Assembly: GCF_031127875.1 (NCBI RefSeq)
Contig: NZ_JARXIA010000006.1
Span: forward strand, 62,001-126,000
Direction: 5' to 3'
DNA length: 64,000 bases
From: Pelagicoccus sp. SDUM812005
GTDB taxonomy: Bacteria > Verrucomicrobiota > Verrucomicrobiia > Opitutales > Opitutaceae
Shown here: positions 26,430 to 33,664 of the stretch, one piece after another
How the letters are laid out: each line of letters begins with the position of its first letter
Position numbering within the stretch: the first letter of the stretch is position 1
Notes under the pieces: model-generated
Database searches by the model: none
What the model was told of the DNA's origin: nothing
Seen by the model: the letters and a program-made list of their open reading frames with translations, nothing else
Made by a program: the position numbers and the translations under genes

Positions 26430-26954
26430 GATGTCGCTATCTGTTGCACAGTGTCGCTGTTCTGTCAATTTGGAAGGATTCCGTGTCGAAGTCTGGCTGC
26501 GGTAAGGGTTAAGGTTAAGCCGCGGATGAACGCAAATTTTCTGAGAACTCTCATGGGAAGGTCTGATGACCTTTTTGCAAAGGGCAGCCTGATGGCTGCG
26601 GGCGCTTTTGATGGGGTGCTGCTTCGCGGGCGTTGTGCGGTTTGTTCGCGAAATGGGGTCAGGTTGGCCTTCGGCCGAGGAGGTGTCGCGGATCGACGTT
26701 AGGGTTTGTTTTTCACGGCGGAGATTGCCCAACCCAGTCTGCTGGTCGACGCTTGAGGAGTATGGCGACGAGACTATTTGGGATAAATAAATGGGGCAAG
26801 TTTCGGGTCGTTCGTTGGATTGCTCTTGGGTTGAACAGCCGCTCCGTTAGTCTGCTGAAACAACCCAATCTCTCCCTCGGCGAGCTTAGCGTCCTCGGCA
26901 GTTATTTGATCTTCAATGCCAAATCTGCAGTTTTCAATTTGGGCGTTTGCCGAA
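26430..26954. other. Repeat-rich intergenic region
   Basis: No gene beyond the TA promoter. It contains a decayed AACCGC-type repeat (about 26507-26545), a double-hairpin repeat (26658-26708) and a GAGGAG...GACGAGAC piece (about 26754-26775). The last 80 bases before the Wzi gene end have no clear terminator. Confidence 0.55.
26658..26708 (+). repeat. Double-hairpin repeat, copy 2
   Basis: Stem 1 GGCC-ttc-GGCC, spacer GAGGAGGT, stem 2 GTCG-cggat-CGAC, then GTTAGGGTTTG. The stems keep pairing although loops and flanks differ from the other copies. Confidence 0.8.
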
Positions 26955-28469
26955 CTAGAAACTTGTGGTAATCGTCACATGCCCGCCGAAGTCCGAATCG
27001 CTCTTGCCGGTAACCTGGTTCTCCTCGTCGATGTAGTGGATTCCGAAGGTGAGCTTCGGATGGCTAATGGCTGAACGCTGATCGCTGACGAAAGGTAGAA
27101 GGGTGAGGTCATTCAGTTCCGCGAACACTTCGAGCGAGCTTCCTTCGACTGGGTCGATGGTGATGGAATGGGGGCCGCGGCCGTCGCGGTTAAGGGAGTA
27201 GTTGCGGTACTTGGCTCCCCAGAGGTTGCCGTTTTCCTGCACGATGAATCCGCCGATGGAGCGCATGACGCCGTCTCCATCCATGGCGTGTCCAATTGCT
27301 TGGCCCTTGCGACGGTAACCAGAACGGTAGATGCCGTGGTTGTAGGCGGTGTTAAAGTCGCGGGAGGGCGTCGGATCGCGTCGTAGGTAGCCGGCTCGGG
27401 TGTCTGCCCATTCGAAGTAGACCCGCCAAGTTGCGTCGGATCGGTCGAGCTTTCCCCACGTTTCAATTCCAGCCAGAAGCATATTGGCGTCGGGGAGGAA
27501 TGTTTCTTCGTCTTCGCCGATAATTTGTAAGTAGTGAGCCAAATTGTAGCCGGGGATACGCAGGCGGTAATCAATGCCCGCTAGTTGATTGCCCGGTTCG
27601 TTGTCCGCTGTCACGCCGTTGACGCGGTTGTCTTCGCCGAGGAGAAGCATTTTGAAGGTGTCCAACCCTCCTGGGCGACCGTCTCCCGCCCACTGAGCGG
27701 TGCGACTGAGTCCGATATCGAGATTTTCCCAGCCGAAGGGGGTGAAGTCGATGCGCATGCCGAAGAGCCGGGCGTCGGATCCGGGCCGATCCCCTTCGTC
27801 GTTGTCGAGCTGCCCCATGAACGTGTTGAAGGTCCAGGGACCGATCCATTTTAGCCACTTGCTTTCGAAGGCATCGGGCGAAATGCGGGTGAGTGAGAGG
27901 GCGGGGACAGGGCGGGCATTGTTGGAGAGGATCAGCGAGCCGTCCCAGCCGGGCCCCCACCAGCGGTCCACCTGGTCGATGCCGAAGGACCAGTTGCCGA
28001 GGGCTATCGCGAGGTAGGTCCCGTCGAGTCGGAACTCGTCGCCGTCAAGGGGATTGTCCGCGTAAGTGAGGCTGATGTTCCCTGCGAACCATTCGCTCAG
28101 CCATGACTGGGATAGGGAGGCTTCAAACTGCTCGCGCGGCTGCGAGCCGAAGGATCGGAAAGGGAGCGTATCAGTCGCGAGGGAAATCGAAGTTTTCGTC
28201 TTTCTTAATCCCAGTTCGCTCTCTTCTTCGTAGTTGTCTTCGAATCTGTTTAATGGTGCTCCGAATCCCGAATCTTCAATCTTCAATCTTGAATCGGGCG
28301 TGGCACGCCCCATTGGCCAAGGCCACGTTAGCGCGGCGCTCTCGATGGCCCCGTTGTCCCGCAGCAGTTGCATGTCGTGCCGGCTCGCGATGGAATCCGA
28401 CTCGATGCGGGGGGAGGCGAATGCGTTAGTGGCGAGGGTGATGGCGAAGAGTGGAAGGAGCTTTTGCAT
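26955..28469 (-). CDS. Capsule assembly Wzi-family outer-membrane protein
   Basis: The 504-residue protein has a signal peptide (MQKLLPLFAITLATNAFA), a short helical N-terminal part (IASRHDMQLLRDNGAI), and an outer-membrane beta-barrel with the Wzi hallmark region VDRWWGPGWDGSLILSNNARP. It ends in a Phe (TITTSF), as barrel proteins do. Wzi is a lectin that anchors capsule to the cell surface. Residues about 58-70 (PDSRLKIEDSGFG) are encoded by a low-complexity, repeat-like stretch (28262-28300) that may be an in-frame insertion. It is transcribed towards the Wza-like and wzz genes but separated from them by TA and repeat DNA. Confidence 0.9.
   Translation of the reverse strand: MQKLLPLFAITLATNAFASPRIESDSIASRHDMQLLRDNGAIESAALTWPWPMGRATPDSRLKIEDSGFGAPLNRFEDNYEEESELGLRKTKTSISLATDTLPFRSFGSQPREQFEASLSQSWLSEWFAGNISLTYADNPLDGDEFRLDGTYLAIALGNWSFGIDQVDRWWGPGWDGSLILSNNARPVPALSLTRISPDAFESKWLKWIGPWTFNTFMGQLDNDEGDRPGSDARLFGMRIDFTPFGWENLDIGLSRTAQWAGDGRPGGLDTFKMLLLGEDNRVNGVTADNEPGNQLAGIDYRLRIPGYNLAHYLQIIGEDEETFLPDANMLLAGIETWGKLDRSDATWRVYFEWADTRAGYLRRDPTPSRDFNTAYNHGIYRSGYRRKGQAIGHAMDGDGVMRSIGGFIVQENGNLWGAKYRNYSLNRDGRGPHSITIDPVEGSSLEVFAELNDLTLLPFVSDQRSAISHPKLTFGIHYIDEENQVTGKSDSDFGGHVTITTSF
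28262..28300 (-). repeat. Low-complexity repeat inside the Wzi gene
   Basis: On the minus strand this reads CCCGATTCAAGATTGAAGAT then TGAAGATTCGGGATTCGG: tandem GATTGAA units between CCCGATTC and its complement GAATC...GGG. It stays in frame and encodes PDSRLKIEDSGFG near the N-terminus of the mature protein. Confidence 0.55.
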
Positions 28470-28481
28470 GTGAAGGCTTTT

Positions 28482-28550
28482 CTTAACCGCGAAGAGCGCG
28501 GAGGACGCAAAGTTATTTTAACCGCGAACTGCGAGACAATCGCGGAGTTT
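28482..28550 (+). repeat. AACCGC-type dispersed repeat, two units
   Basis: TTAACCGCGAAGAGCGCGGAG then GACGCAAAGTTATTTTAACC and GCGAACTGCGAGACAATCGC. It directly follows the signal-peptide end of the Wzi gene. Confidence 0.7.
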
Positions 28551-28715
28551 GTGGGGAGTTGTGTACCGGAGCGACACCAACCAGACGTGTCAAAAAGTGG
28601 AGGACTTGGTTTTGATTTAACCACTACCGAGGAACGAAGTGACGACAATCGAGGAGCGAAGCGAAGAGACAATAGACACAGATGGGCACTGATTGTGGTA
28701 ATTCAGGAATGAGGA

Positions 28716-28766
28716 TTGTCAGGTTGGCCTGTGGCCAAATAGGTGTCGCTTTGCGACTTTAGGTTC
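28716..28766 (+). repeat. Double-hairpin repeat, copy 3
   Basis: ATTGTCAGG, stem 1 TTGGCC-tgt-GGCCAA, ATAGGT, stem 2 GTCGC-ttt-GCGAC, TTTAGGTT. Confidence 0.85.
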
Positions 28767-28786
28767 ACTCGCTTCGCGATCATAGA

Positions 28787-28930
28787 TCACCGATCCGGCG
28801 TAGGCGGCCTGATCCAATCTCCTGCACCTTTGCCGATGACGATGGAGCGGAAGTAGTCTTTGACGCAGAGGGTCTTACGCATACGGATCGCGGTTTCGGC
28901 CGGCGCTTTGAGCGTGAACAGAGTCGATAT
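28787..28930 (-). pseudogene. C-terminal gene remnant A (unknown family)
   Basis: The minus strand translates to LKAPAETAIRMRKTLCVKDY, then FRSIVIGKGAGDWIRPPTPD and a stop at 28787. A clearly related remnant (ETDAQMLETLCVKDYFRYIL, then GKGAGDRVKPP) ends at 29832, in the same orientation, about 1 kb away. Conservation of TLCVKDYFR and GKGAGD, and of the stop position, shows both derive from one protein's C-terminus. Upstream coding sequence is lost within about 20-30 codons. I do not recognise the parent family. Confidence 0.6.
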
Positions 28931-29061
28931 CCTGAGCTCGTGCTCAAGGCAACGCGGTGATTTCGGGGGGTGCCAGAAAACTTTCCGTCAGCCGCGTTGG
29001 ATCGAGGGGGCAAATCAGGACCCGGTCACGACCTTAGAGCGAGTTTATCGTTGACTTGGTA

Positions 29062-29090
29062 CATGGTTTGGTTGCGTATGTGAAACCATG
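29062..29090. promoter_or_regulatory. Inverted repeat over the start codon of the PIN toxin gene
   Basis: Perfect 8-bp arms CATGGTTT (29062-29069) and AAACCATG (29083-29090) with a 13-base centre; the right arm contains the ATG. A likely autoregulatory operator for the toxin-antitoxin pair, or a hairpin limiting toxin translation. Confidence 0.65.
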
Positions 29091-29504
29091 CGAGTTGTTC
29101 TGGACTCGAATGTACTTTATGCGGGTTTGTACTCGTCAAAGGGGGCTTCGTACCTCGTGCTGCAAGATTTGGCGAATTCGGTTTTGGACGTGGGGTTGTC
29201 AGTAGGGCTGTACGAAGAATACTCCGATGTGTTGCGGCGCCCGCCCTTGTCGGGGGATTTCACAGACGAAGAGGCGGAATCGGTTCTGGATTTTATATGC
29301 AGTAAGGCGAAGCTTTTGGATGTCTTTTTCCTCTGGCGGCCCGTCCTCAAGGATCCGAAGGACGATCTCGTCCTTGAGGCAGCTGTCGCTTTTGAGGCTC
29401 ATGCTATTTTAACCCACAACAAGAAGGACTTTTCCGGATGCGAGAAATTCGGGATCAAGGTTCTTACACCTGGCGAATATCTTAAGAAGAAAGGAAAACG
29501 ATGA
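29088..29504 (+). CDS. PIN-domain toxin (putative toxin-antitoxin, PIN_3/TIGR00305-like)
   Basis: The 138-residue protein begins MRVVLDSNVLYAGLYSSKGA, giving the first catalytic Asp of a PIN RNase. A conserved Glu lies in LYEEYSDVLRRP, and acidic residues in KDPKDDLVLEAAVAFEAHAI are followed by LTHNKKDFSGCEKFGIKVLTP, the typical C-terminus of this PIN group. It should cut RNA with Mg2+. The toxin gene comes first and overlaps the antitoxin gene by ATGA, the reverse of classical vapBC. It lies between two related gene remnants (28787 and 29832). Confidence 0.9.
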   Translation: MRVVLDSNVLYAGLYSSKGASYLVLQDLANSVLDVGLSVGLYEEYSDVLRRPPLSGDFTDEEAESVLDFICSKAKLLDVFFLWRPVLKDPKDDLVLEAAVAFEAHAILTHNKKDFSGCEKFGIKVLTPGEYLKKKGKR

Positions 29505-29740
29505 GCGCGATTACAATCAGGCTACCAGAGTCACTGCATCGAAAACTAAAGGAGGTCGCCAAGCGCGACGGAATTTCGTTGAACCAGTTCATAAGCTCCG
29601 CTGCGTCCGAGAAGCTGTCAGCAGTGTTGACGCTTGAGTATCTGAAGGAGCGTGCGAACCGTGGTAGCGAGAAGGCGTTTCGAGAAATCCTCGGCAGCGT
29701 TAGGGATCGACCACCGCTTGAGTCGGATCAGCTCAATTAG
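29501..29740 (+). CDS. Ribbon-helix-helix antitoxin of the PIN module
   Basis: The 79-residue protein starts MSAITIRLPESLHRKLKEVA and continues KRDGISLNQFISSAASEKLS, a ribbon-helix-helix fold of the HicB/Arc type; the remainder is a charged toxin-binding tail. Its ATG overlaps the toxin stop (ATGA), so both are translated together. It probably represses its promoter through the inverted repeat at the toxin start. Confidence 0.88.
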   Translation: MSAITIRLPESLHRKLKEVAKRDGISLNQFISSAASEKLSAVLTLEYLKERANRGSEKAFREILGSVRDRPPLESDQLN

Positions 29741-29831
29741 CCTCTGCGATCATCGCGATCTCGAAGCCGCATAGCGGCTGGGCGGTCAGGACACCGCATT
29801 TTGCTCGGGGGTCACCGATTGCGATCATGGA

Positions 29832-29986
29832 TCAACTATTCGCCGCAGGCGGCTTCACGCGGTCTCCCGCTCCCTTGCCGGTCACGGTCAAGAGGATGTA
29901 GCGGAAATAGTCTTTGACGCAGAGGGTTTCGAGCATCTGGGCATCGGTTTCGGCCAGCGGCTTCGGGGTGGACTGGACATGTCGGC
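29832..29986 (-). pseudogene. C-terminal gene remnant B (unknown family)
   Basis: Translates on the minus strand to LSRHVQSTPKPLAETDAQML, then ETLCVKDYFRYILLTVTGKG, AGDRVKPPAANS and a stop at 29832. Related to remnant A. It begins right at the stop codon of the PglE-like aminotransferase gene in a different frame, so it is probably transcribed as part of the operon's 3' end but has no start of its own. Confidence 0.6.
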
Positions 29987-31162
29987 TCAGCGTTTGGCTT
30001 GTTCGCAGACGGATTTGATCACGTTGCAGGTCTTTTCGATTTCTTCGCTTGTGAGTGTCGGGTGGACGAGGAACATCAGTGCGGTTTCGCCGAGCTCTTT
30101 GGCGATGGGTAGGCTCTCGCTAGGAGCAAGTCCCATCCTCTGGAATGCTCCTTCTAGGTAGACTTCCGAGCAGGAGCCGCTGAAGCAGGGAGCTCCCTGT
30201 TCTGTGATGGTATTCATAATTCGGTCGCGGGTCCAATTGGACTTGAGCGACTCCGGTCGAACGAAGGTGTAGAATTTGTACCACGCGTGCTCTCTGCCAA
30301 TCGAGGGCAAGGGCGTACGTAAGCAGGGCATGCCTTTGCAGGTTTCGGCGATTTGCATAGCGTTTTTAGTGCGTGTCTCTTTCCAGTCAGGCATTCGTTT
30401 TAGCTGGATGCGGCCAATTGCGGCTTGCACTTCCATCATGCGCCAGTTGTGGCCGAGGGAATTGTGGAGCCAGCGAAAGCCGGGAGGGTGCTGTTTGTGG
30501 TACACCGTGTCGTAGTCTTTACCATGGTCTTTAAGAGACCAAACCTTACTCCAAAGCTCTTGATTGTTGGTGGTCACCATGCCGCCTTCACCACCGGTCG
30601 TCATGATCTTGTCCTGACAGAAGGACCATGCAGCAAGATCGCCAAAGGAGCCTACCGACTTGCCGTTTATTTTGGCTCCATGAGCTTGCGCACAGTCTTC
30701 AACCACAAACAAGCTATGCTCCTTTGCTAGAGTGTTGATACTGTCCATGTCGCAGGGCCAGCCTCCAAGATGGACGCAAAGAATGGCTTTCGTTTTCGAT
30801 GTGAGGAGTGGCTCGATCGTGCCCACGGTTATGTTTTGGCTATCCCGATCGACGTCTGCGAATACAGGTCGGGCTCCGGAATTCGCGATGGATGAGGCAC
30901 TCGCAAGGAAGGTCCGTGATGTCACGATGACTTCGTCGCCGGGACCAATGTCGAGGGCCGCCCAGCAGGCGTCGAGGGCTAGAGTTCCGTTCGCCACGGC
31001 GACTGCGTATTCACAATCGCACAACGAGGCGAATTCCTTCTCGAACGCGCGGCATTCTCGGCCGGTCCAGTAGTTGACACGGTTGGATAGGATCACCTGT
31101 TTGACGGCTTCGGCTTCTTCTTCGGTGAAAGAAGGCCAAGGGCTGAAATGAGTGTTTAGCAT
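29987..31162 (-). CDS. DegT/DnrJ/EryC1-family sugar aminotransferase, PglE-like
   Basis: The 391-residue PLP enzyme has ANGTLALDACWAALDIGPGD (cofactor phosphate region), VVEDCAQAHGAKING, and the PLP-binding Lys in SFCQDKIMTTGGEGGM at about 187. This is the fold-type I pattern of nucleotide-sugar aminotransferases. Next to NeuD/PglD-type acetyltransferase and PglC-type transferase genes it most likely aminates the 4-keto sugar made by the 19-kb dehydratase, giving UDP-4-amino-4,6-dideoxy-GlcNAc. The ATG at 31162 is preferred because it begins the family sequence and overlaps the upstream gene by only 7 bases. It is the last gene of the long minus-strand operon. Confidence 0.88.
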   Translation of the reverse strand: MLNTHFSPWPSFTEEEAEAVKQVILSNRVNYWTGRECRAFEKEFASLCDCEYAVAVANGTLALDACWAALDIGPGDEVIVTSRTFLASASSIANSGARPVFADVDRDSQNITVGTIEPLLTSKTKAILCVHLGGWPCDMDSINTLAKEHSLFVVEDCAQAHGAKINGKSVGSFGDLAAWSFCQDKIMTTGGEGGMVTTNNQELWSKVWSLKDHGKDYDTVYHKQHPPGFRWLHNSLGHNWRMMEVQAAIGRIQLKRMPDWKETRTKNAMQIAETCKGMPCLRTPLPSIGREHAWYKFYTFVRPESLKSNWTRDRIMNTITEQGAPCFSGSCSEVYLEGAFQRMGLAPSESLPIAKELGETALMFLVHPTLTSEEIEKTCNVIKSVCEQAKR

Positions 31163-31806
31163 GTCGGTTGCTTTTTCTTGGCAGGATTTCCGTAGGCAAG
31201 GGTATTGTCGTCGATGGAAGAAACGACGACGGAGCCTGCTCCGATTACACAGTTCGAGCCAATAGAGAGGTTGTTTTTGACGCAGCTCCCAATTCCGATC
31301 CATGTAAGTCCACCTATTGTGACGGTGCCTCCTATGGAGGAGTTCGGGCTGATGTGGACGCCGTCAGCGATGGTGCAATCGTGCTCTACGACCGCTTTTG
31401 TGTTGATGATGGTGAACTTTCCGATGGTAGTCCTTGCGTTGACGACAGCTCCTGCTGCGACGAAGGCGCCCGCGTGGGTTTGTGCGTACTTCGAAACGAC
31501 CGCAGAAGGATCGATGATTGCGGGGAGGCTGTATCCGGTGTGTTCCAGCTTTTGAGCTAATTCGAAACGGATCTTATTGTTTCCGATTCCCAATGCGAAG
31601 TCGTATTCTTGTGGATTCAGTCCCATTGCGGTTTCGCTGGTACCTTGAATTCGATAGGGAGGATTGTCTGTTTTTTCAGGAAAGGCGTCATCGTAGAACT
31701 CAATATGTTTCCACTTTGCCGTTTTCTCGGCGCTTTCTGCGAGAACGAGGCCATGGCCGCTGGCCCCGATGATCGCAAGCTTCTTGAGGTGACTAGTTTC
31801 GCTCAT
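31156..31806 (-). CDS. NeuD/PglD-family sugar O/N-acetyltransferase
   Basis: The roughly 216-residue protein starts [20 protein letters not shown], the Rossmann-like N-terminal UDP-sugar-binding domain of PglD. A left-handed beta-helix of hexapeptide repeats follows (TIGKFTIINTKAVVEHDCTI, GVHISPNSSIGGTVTIG), ending AGSVVVSSIDDNTLAYGNPA. The His of the VEHDC segment matches the catalytic base of PglD. It should N-acetylate the amino sugar made by the downstream aminotransferase to give UDP-diNAcBac or a similar sugar. The start at 31806 overlaps the sugar transferase gene by 14 bases. Confidence 0.88.
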   Translation of the reverse strand: MSETSHLKKLAIIGASGHGLVLAESAEKTAKWKHIEFYDDAFPEKTDNPPYRIQGTSETAMGLNPQEYDFALGIGNNKIRFELAQKLEHTGYSLPAIIDPSAVVSKYAQTHAGAFVAAGAVVNARTTIGKFTIINTKAVVEHDCTIADGVHISPNSSIGGTVTIGGLTWIGIGSCVKNNLSIGSNCVIGAGSVVVSSIDDNTLAYGNPAKKKQPTC

Positions 31807-32389
31807 TCCCAGTGAACTTTTCCATGGTCGCACTGGTTTCGGACGAAATGCCTTCTTTGGCGAATACTTTCATCACCGTCATCAGGAGAATTTTAGCGTC
31901 CAGCCAGAGCGATTGATTTTCTACGTAGTACAGGTCGAGTTCGAATTTCTGTTCCCAACTAATCGCGTTGCGACCGTTAACTTGGGCCCAGCCTGTTATC
32001 CCAGGGCGAACCTCATGTCGTCGCATCTGGCGTTCGTTGTATAAGGGGAGGTATTCCATGAGGAGGGGACGCGGCCCAACAAGGCTCATTTCGCCCTTCA
32101 GCACATTCCAGAGCTCCGGGAGTTCGTCTAGACTCGTCGCTCGCAGCAAGCGGCCAAATTTCGTGAGTCGTTCAGAGTCTGAAAGTGGATTGCCCTGAGA
32201 GTCGACAAGGTTTTTCATGGACCGAAATTTAGTCATCGCGAAAGGCTGACCTCCTTTCCCTGGGCGAATTTGTGTGAAAAAGATGGGCCTCCCAATCTTC
32301 AGCCACGCGAAGATTGAGATAAGTACGATTAGTGGAAACAGTGCTCCCAAGAGTGTGAGTGAGATTATTATGTCTGTTAGCCTTTTCAA
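31793..32389 (-). CDS. Initiating sugar-1-phosphate transferase (monotopic PGT, PglC-like)
   Basis: The 198-residue protein is the minimal bacterial sugar transferase. An N-terminal re-entrant membrane helix ([20 protein letters not shown]) is followed by [10 protein letters not shown], the catalytic Asp-Glu pair in [35 protein letters not shown] and [18 protein letters not shown]. It should attach the first sugar phosphate to undecaprenyl phosphate at the inner membrane. Its small size and PglD/PglE-like neighbours point to a diNAcBac-like substrate. The start codon is TTG. The repeat unit's first sugar is therefore inferred, not shown. Confidence 0.92.
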   Translation of the reverse strand: MKRLTDIIISLTLLGALFPLIVLISIFAWLKIGRPIFFTQIRPGKGGQPFAMTKFRSMKNLVDSQGNPLSDSERLTKFGRLLRATSLDELPELWNVLKGEMSLVGPRPLLMEYLPLYNERQMRRHEVRPGITGWAQVNGRNAISWEQKFELDLYYVENQSLWLDAKILLMTVMKVFAKEGISSETSATMEKFTGNERN

Positions 32390-32411
32390 TGTTTTAAAGA
32401 GTCGTTGTTTC

Positions 32412-33647
32412 TCACTTATTGGGAATGCGTTTTGTATCAGCGAATCTAGAGAGCAGTGCTTCGTATCTTTTGGCCATTAGGTCTCGGGAGAACATGGTTT
32501 CGGCGATAGTTCTGATTCTTTTTGATGATTCGATCCGCTTTGCCTCTGAAGAGGACAATTGAGTTATGTAGTCCAGTATTGGTGCTGTAGATCTATCTTT
32601 GGAGATGAATCCAATATCGTTTTCCTCTACGACGTCAGCAAGCCAAGTTGTCCGAGTGAAGATAGTAGGTAGGCCTGCTGCCGCGTAGTCGAAGAACTTG
32701 TTGGGGGAATTTTCGTAAAAAATGGGCTCGGATCGGAACGAAACCAAGCCTGCGTGGCAGCTCGAGAATAGTTTCGGTAGTTCGTTCTTCGCAACTTTTC
32801 CCAAAATTTTGAGGTTCGAAAGCTTGTTCTCAAAGGCGAATTTTTCGAGCCAGAAAAGCCTGTTTCCTTCGCCTGCGAATACCCATTCAACTTGTTTCAT
32901 AGGCTTTGCTGCTAACACAAGCTCTCCGAGAAACTCGATATCATTCGCTAGGCTAATACTTCCGGAATATAGAATTCTGAATTTATCTGATTTGGAGCGG
33001 CGTGTGCAGTTTGGATAAAAACGGTCTGTATCGGAGCAATTGGGAATTGTTGTGCACTTTTCTGCGGGGACTCCCTTGCCAAGGATTCTCGACTCCATTC
33101 CAGAAGACAAGGGTACAATATGGCACGCCTTTTTATACGCAATCCTCTCTAGGAAGAATGCCAATTTCTTGAGCGTTCGATTTCTGAGTGCGCCGATTTC
33201 AATCGCAACATCGGGCCAAACATCGCGAACTTCGAATATGAAGGGAGTCTTGTGAACCAAGCTGCAGGTTAGGGCAGGGATTGCGATCGTGAGCGGTGTA
33301 CTAGTTGCAAGGACCAAATTGTATTTTTTTCCATGTCGTAAACAGAATAGAGTAGATTCAATCGTGAATCGAAAAAAAGAGGCGACTCTTCTATGGAATC
33401 CCATGGTGTTGTGATATTTCGATCCGAGTAGTTTAACTGTAAAGCCCTCGATTTTAGATGTTCCTCGAGTGGTGAGTGTTTGGTCATAACCATGCCCTGT
33501 GATGATCGTTATGTCGTAATTTTTGTGGCTCCATCGCTTGGCGAACTCATAGCTTCTTGTTCCTCCGTGTCCTTTTGGGGTGCAAAAATGCTGATGTATG
33601 TAGAGCAGTTTTCGTTTAGATTTGTCTATGGATTGCTGCACGTTCAT
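32412..33647 (-). CDS. Glycosyltransferase family 4 (WbuB-like)
   Basis: The roughly 411-residue GT-B enzyme starts MNVQQSIDKSKRKLLYIHQH. The N-terminal domain has FCTPKGHGGTRSYEFAKRW and TPFIFEVRDVWPDVAIEIGA, the WbuB/FucNAc-transferase style. The C-terminal nucleotide-sugar half has LGKVAKNELPKLFSSCHAGL and FYENSPNKFFDYAAAGLPTI. It should add the second sugar of the repeat unit on the cytoplasmic face. The start at 33647 is chosen because a longer frame would overlap asnB by over 100 bases without family sequence. The DNA here is clearly AT-richer than in the core genes. Confidence 0.88.
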   Translation of the reverse strand: MNVQQSIDKSKRKLLYIHQHFCTPKGHGGTRSYEFAKRWSHKNYDITIITGHGYDQTLTTRGTSKIEGFTVKLLGSKYHNTMGFHRRVASFFRFTIESTLFCLRHGKKYNLVLATSTPLTIAIPALTCSLVHKTPFIFEVRDVWPDVAIEIGALRNRTLKKLAFFLERIAYKKACHIVPLSSGMESRILGKGVPAEKCTTIPNCSDTDRFYPNCTRRSKSDKFRILYSGSISLANDIEFLGELVLAAKPMKQVEWVFAGEGNRLFWLEKFAFENKLSNLKILGKVAKNELPKLFSSCHAGLVSFRSEPIFYENSPNKFFDYAAAGLPTIFTRTTWLADVVEENDIGFISKDRSTAPILDYITQLSSSEAKRIESSKRIRTIAETMFSRDLMAKRYEALLSRFADTKRIPNK

Positions 33648-33664
33648 GCCGGTTCTTAAGCTTT

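Larger units (their letters stand above)
28470..28786. other. Repeat-rich intergenic region
   Basis: No intact gene. Two AACCGCGAA units (28482-28550), a tandem GAGGAACGAAGTGACGA / GAGGAGCGAAGCGAAGA stretch (about 28628-28668) and a double-hairpin repeat (28716-28766) follow each other, the same order as at 25461-25738. Confidence 0.6.
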
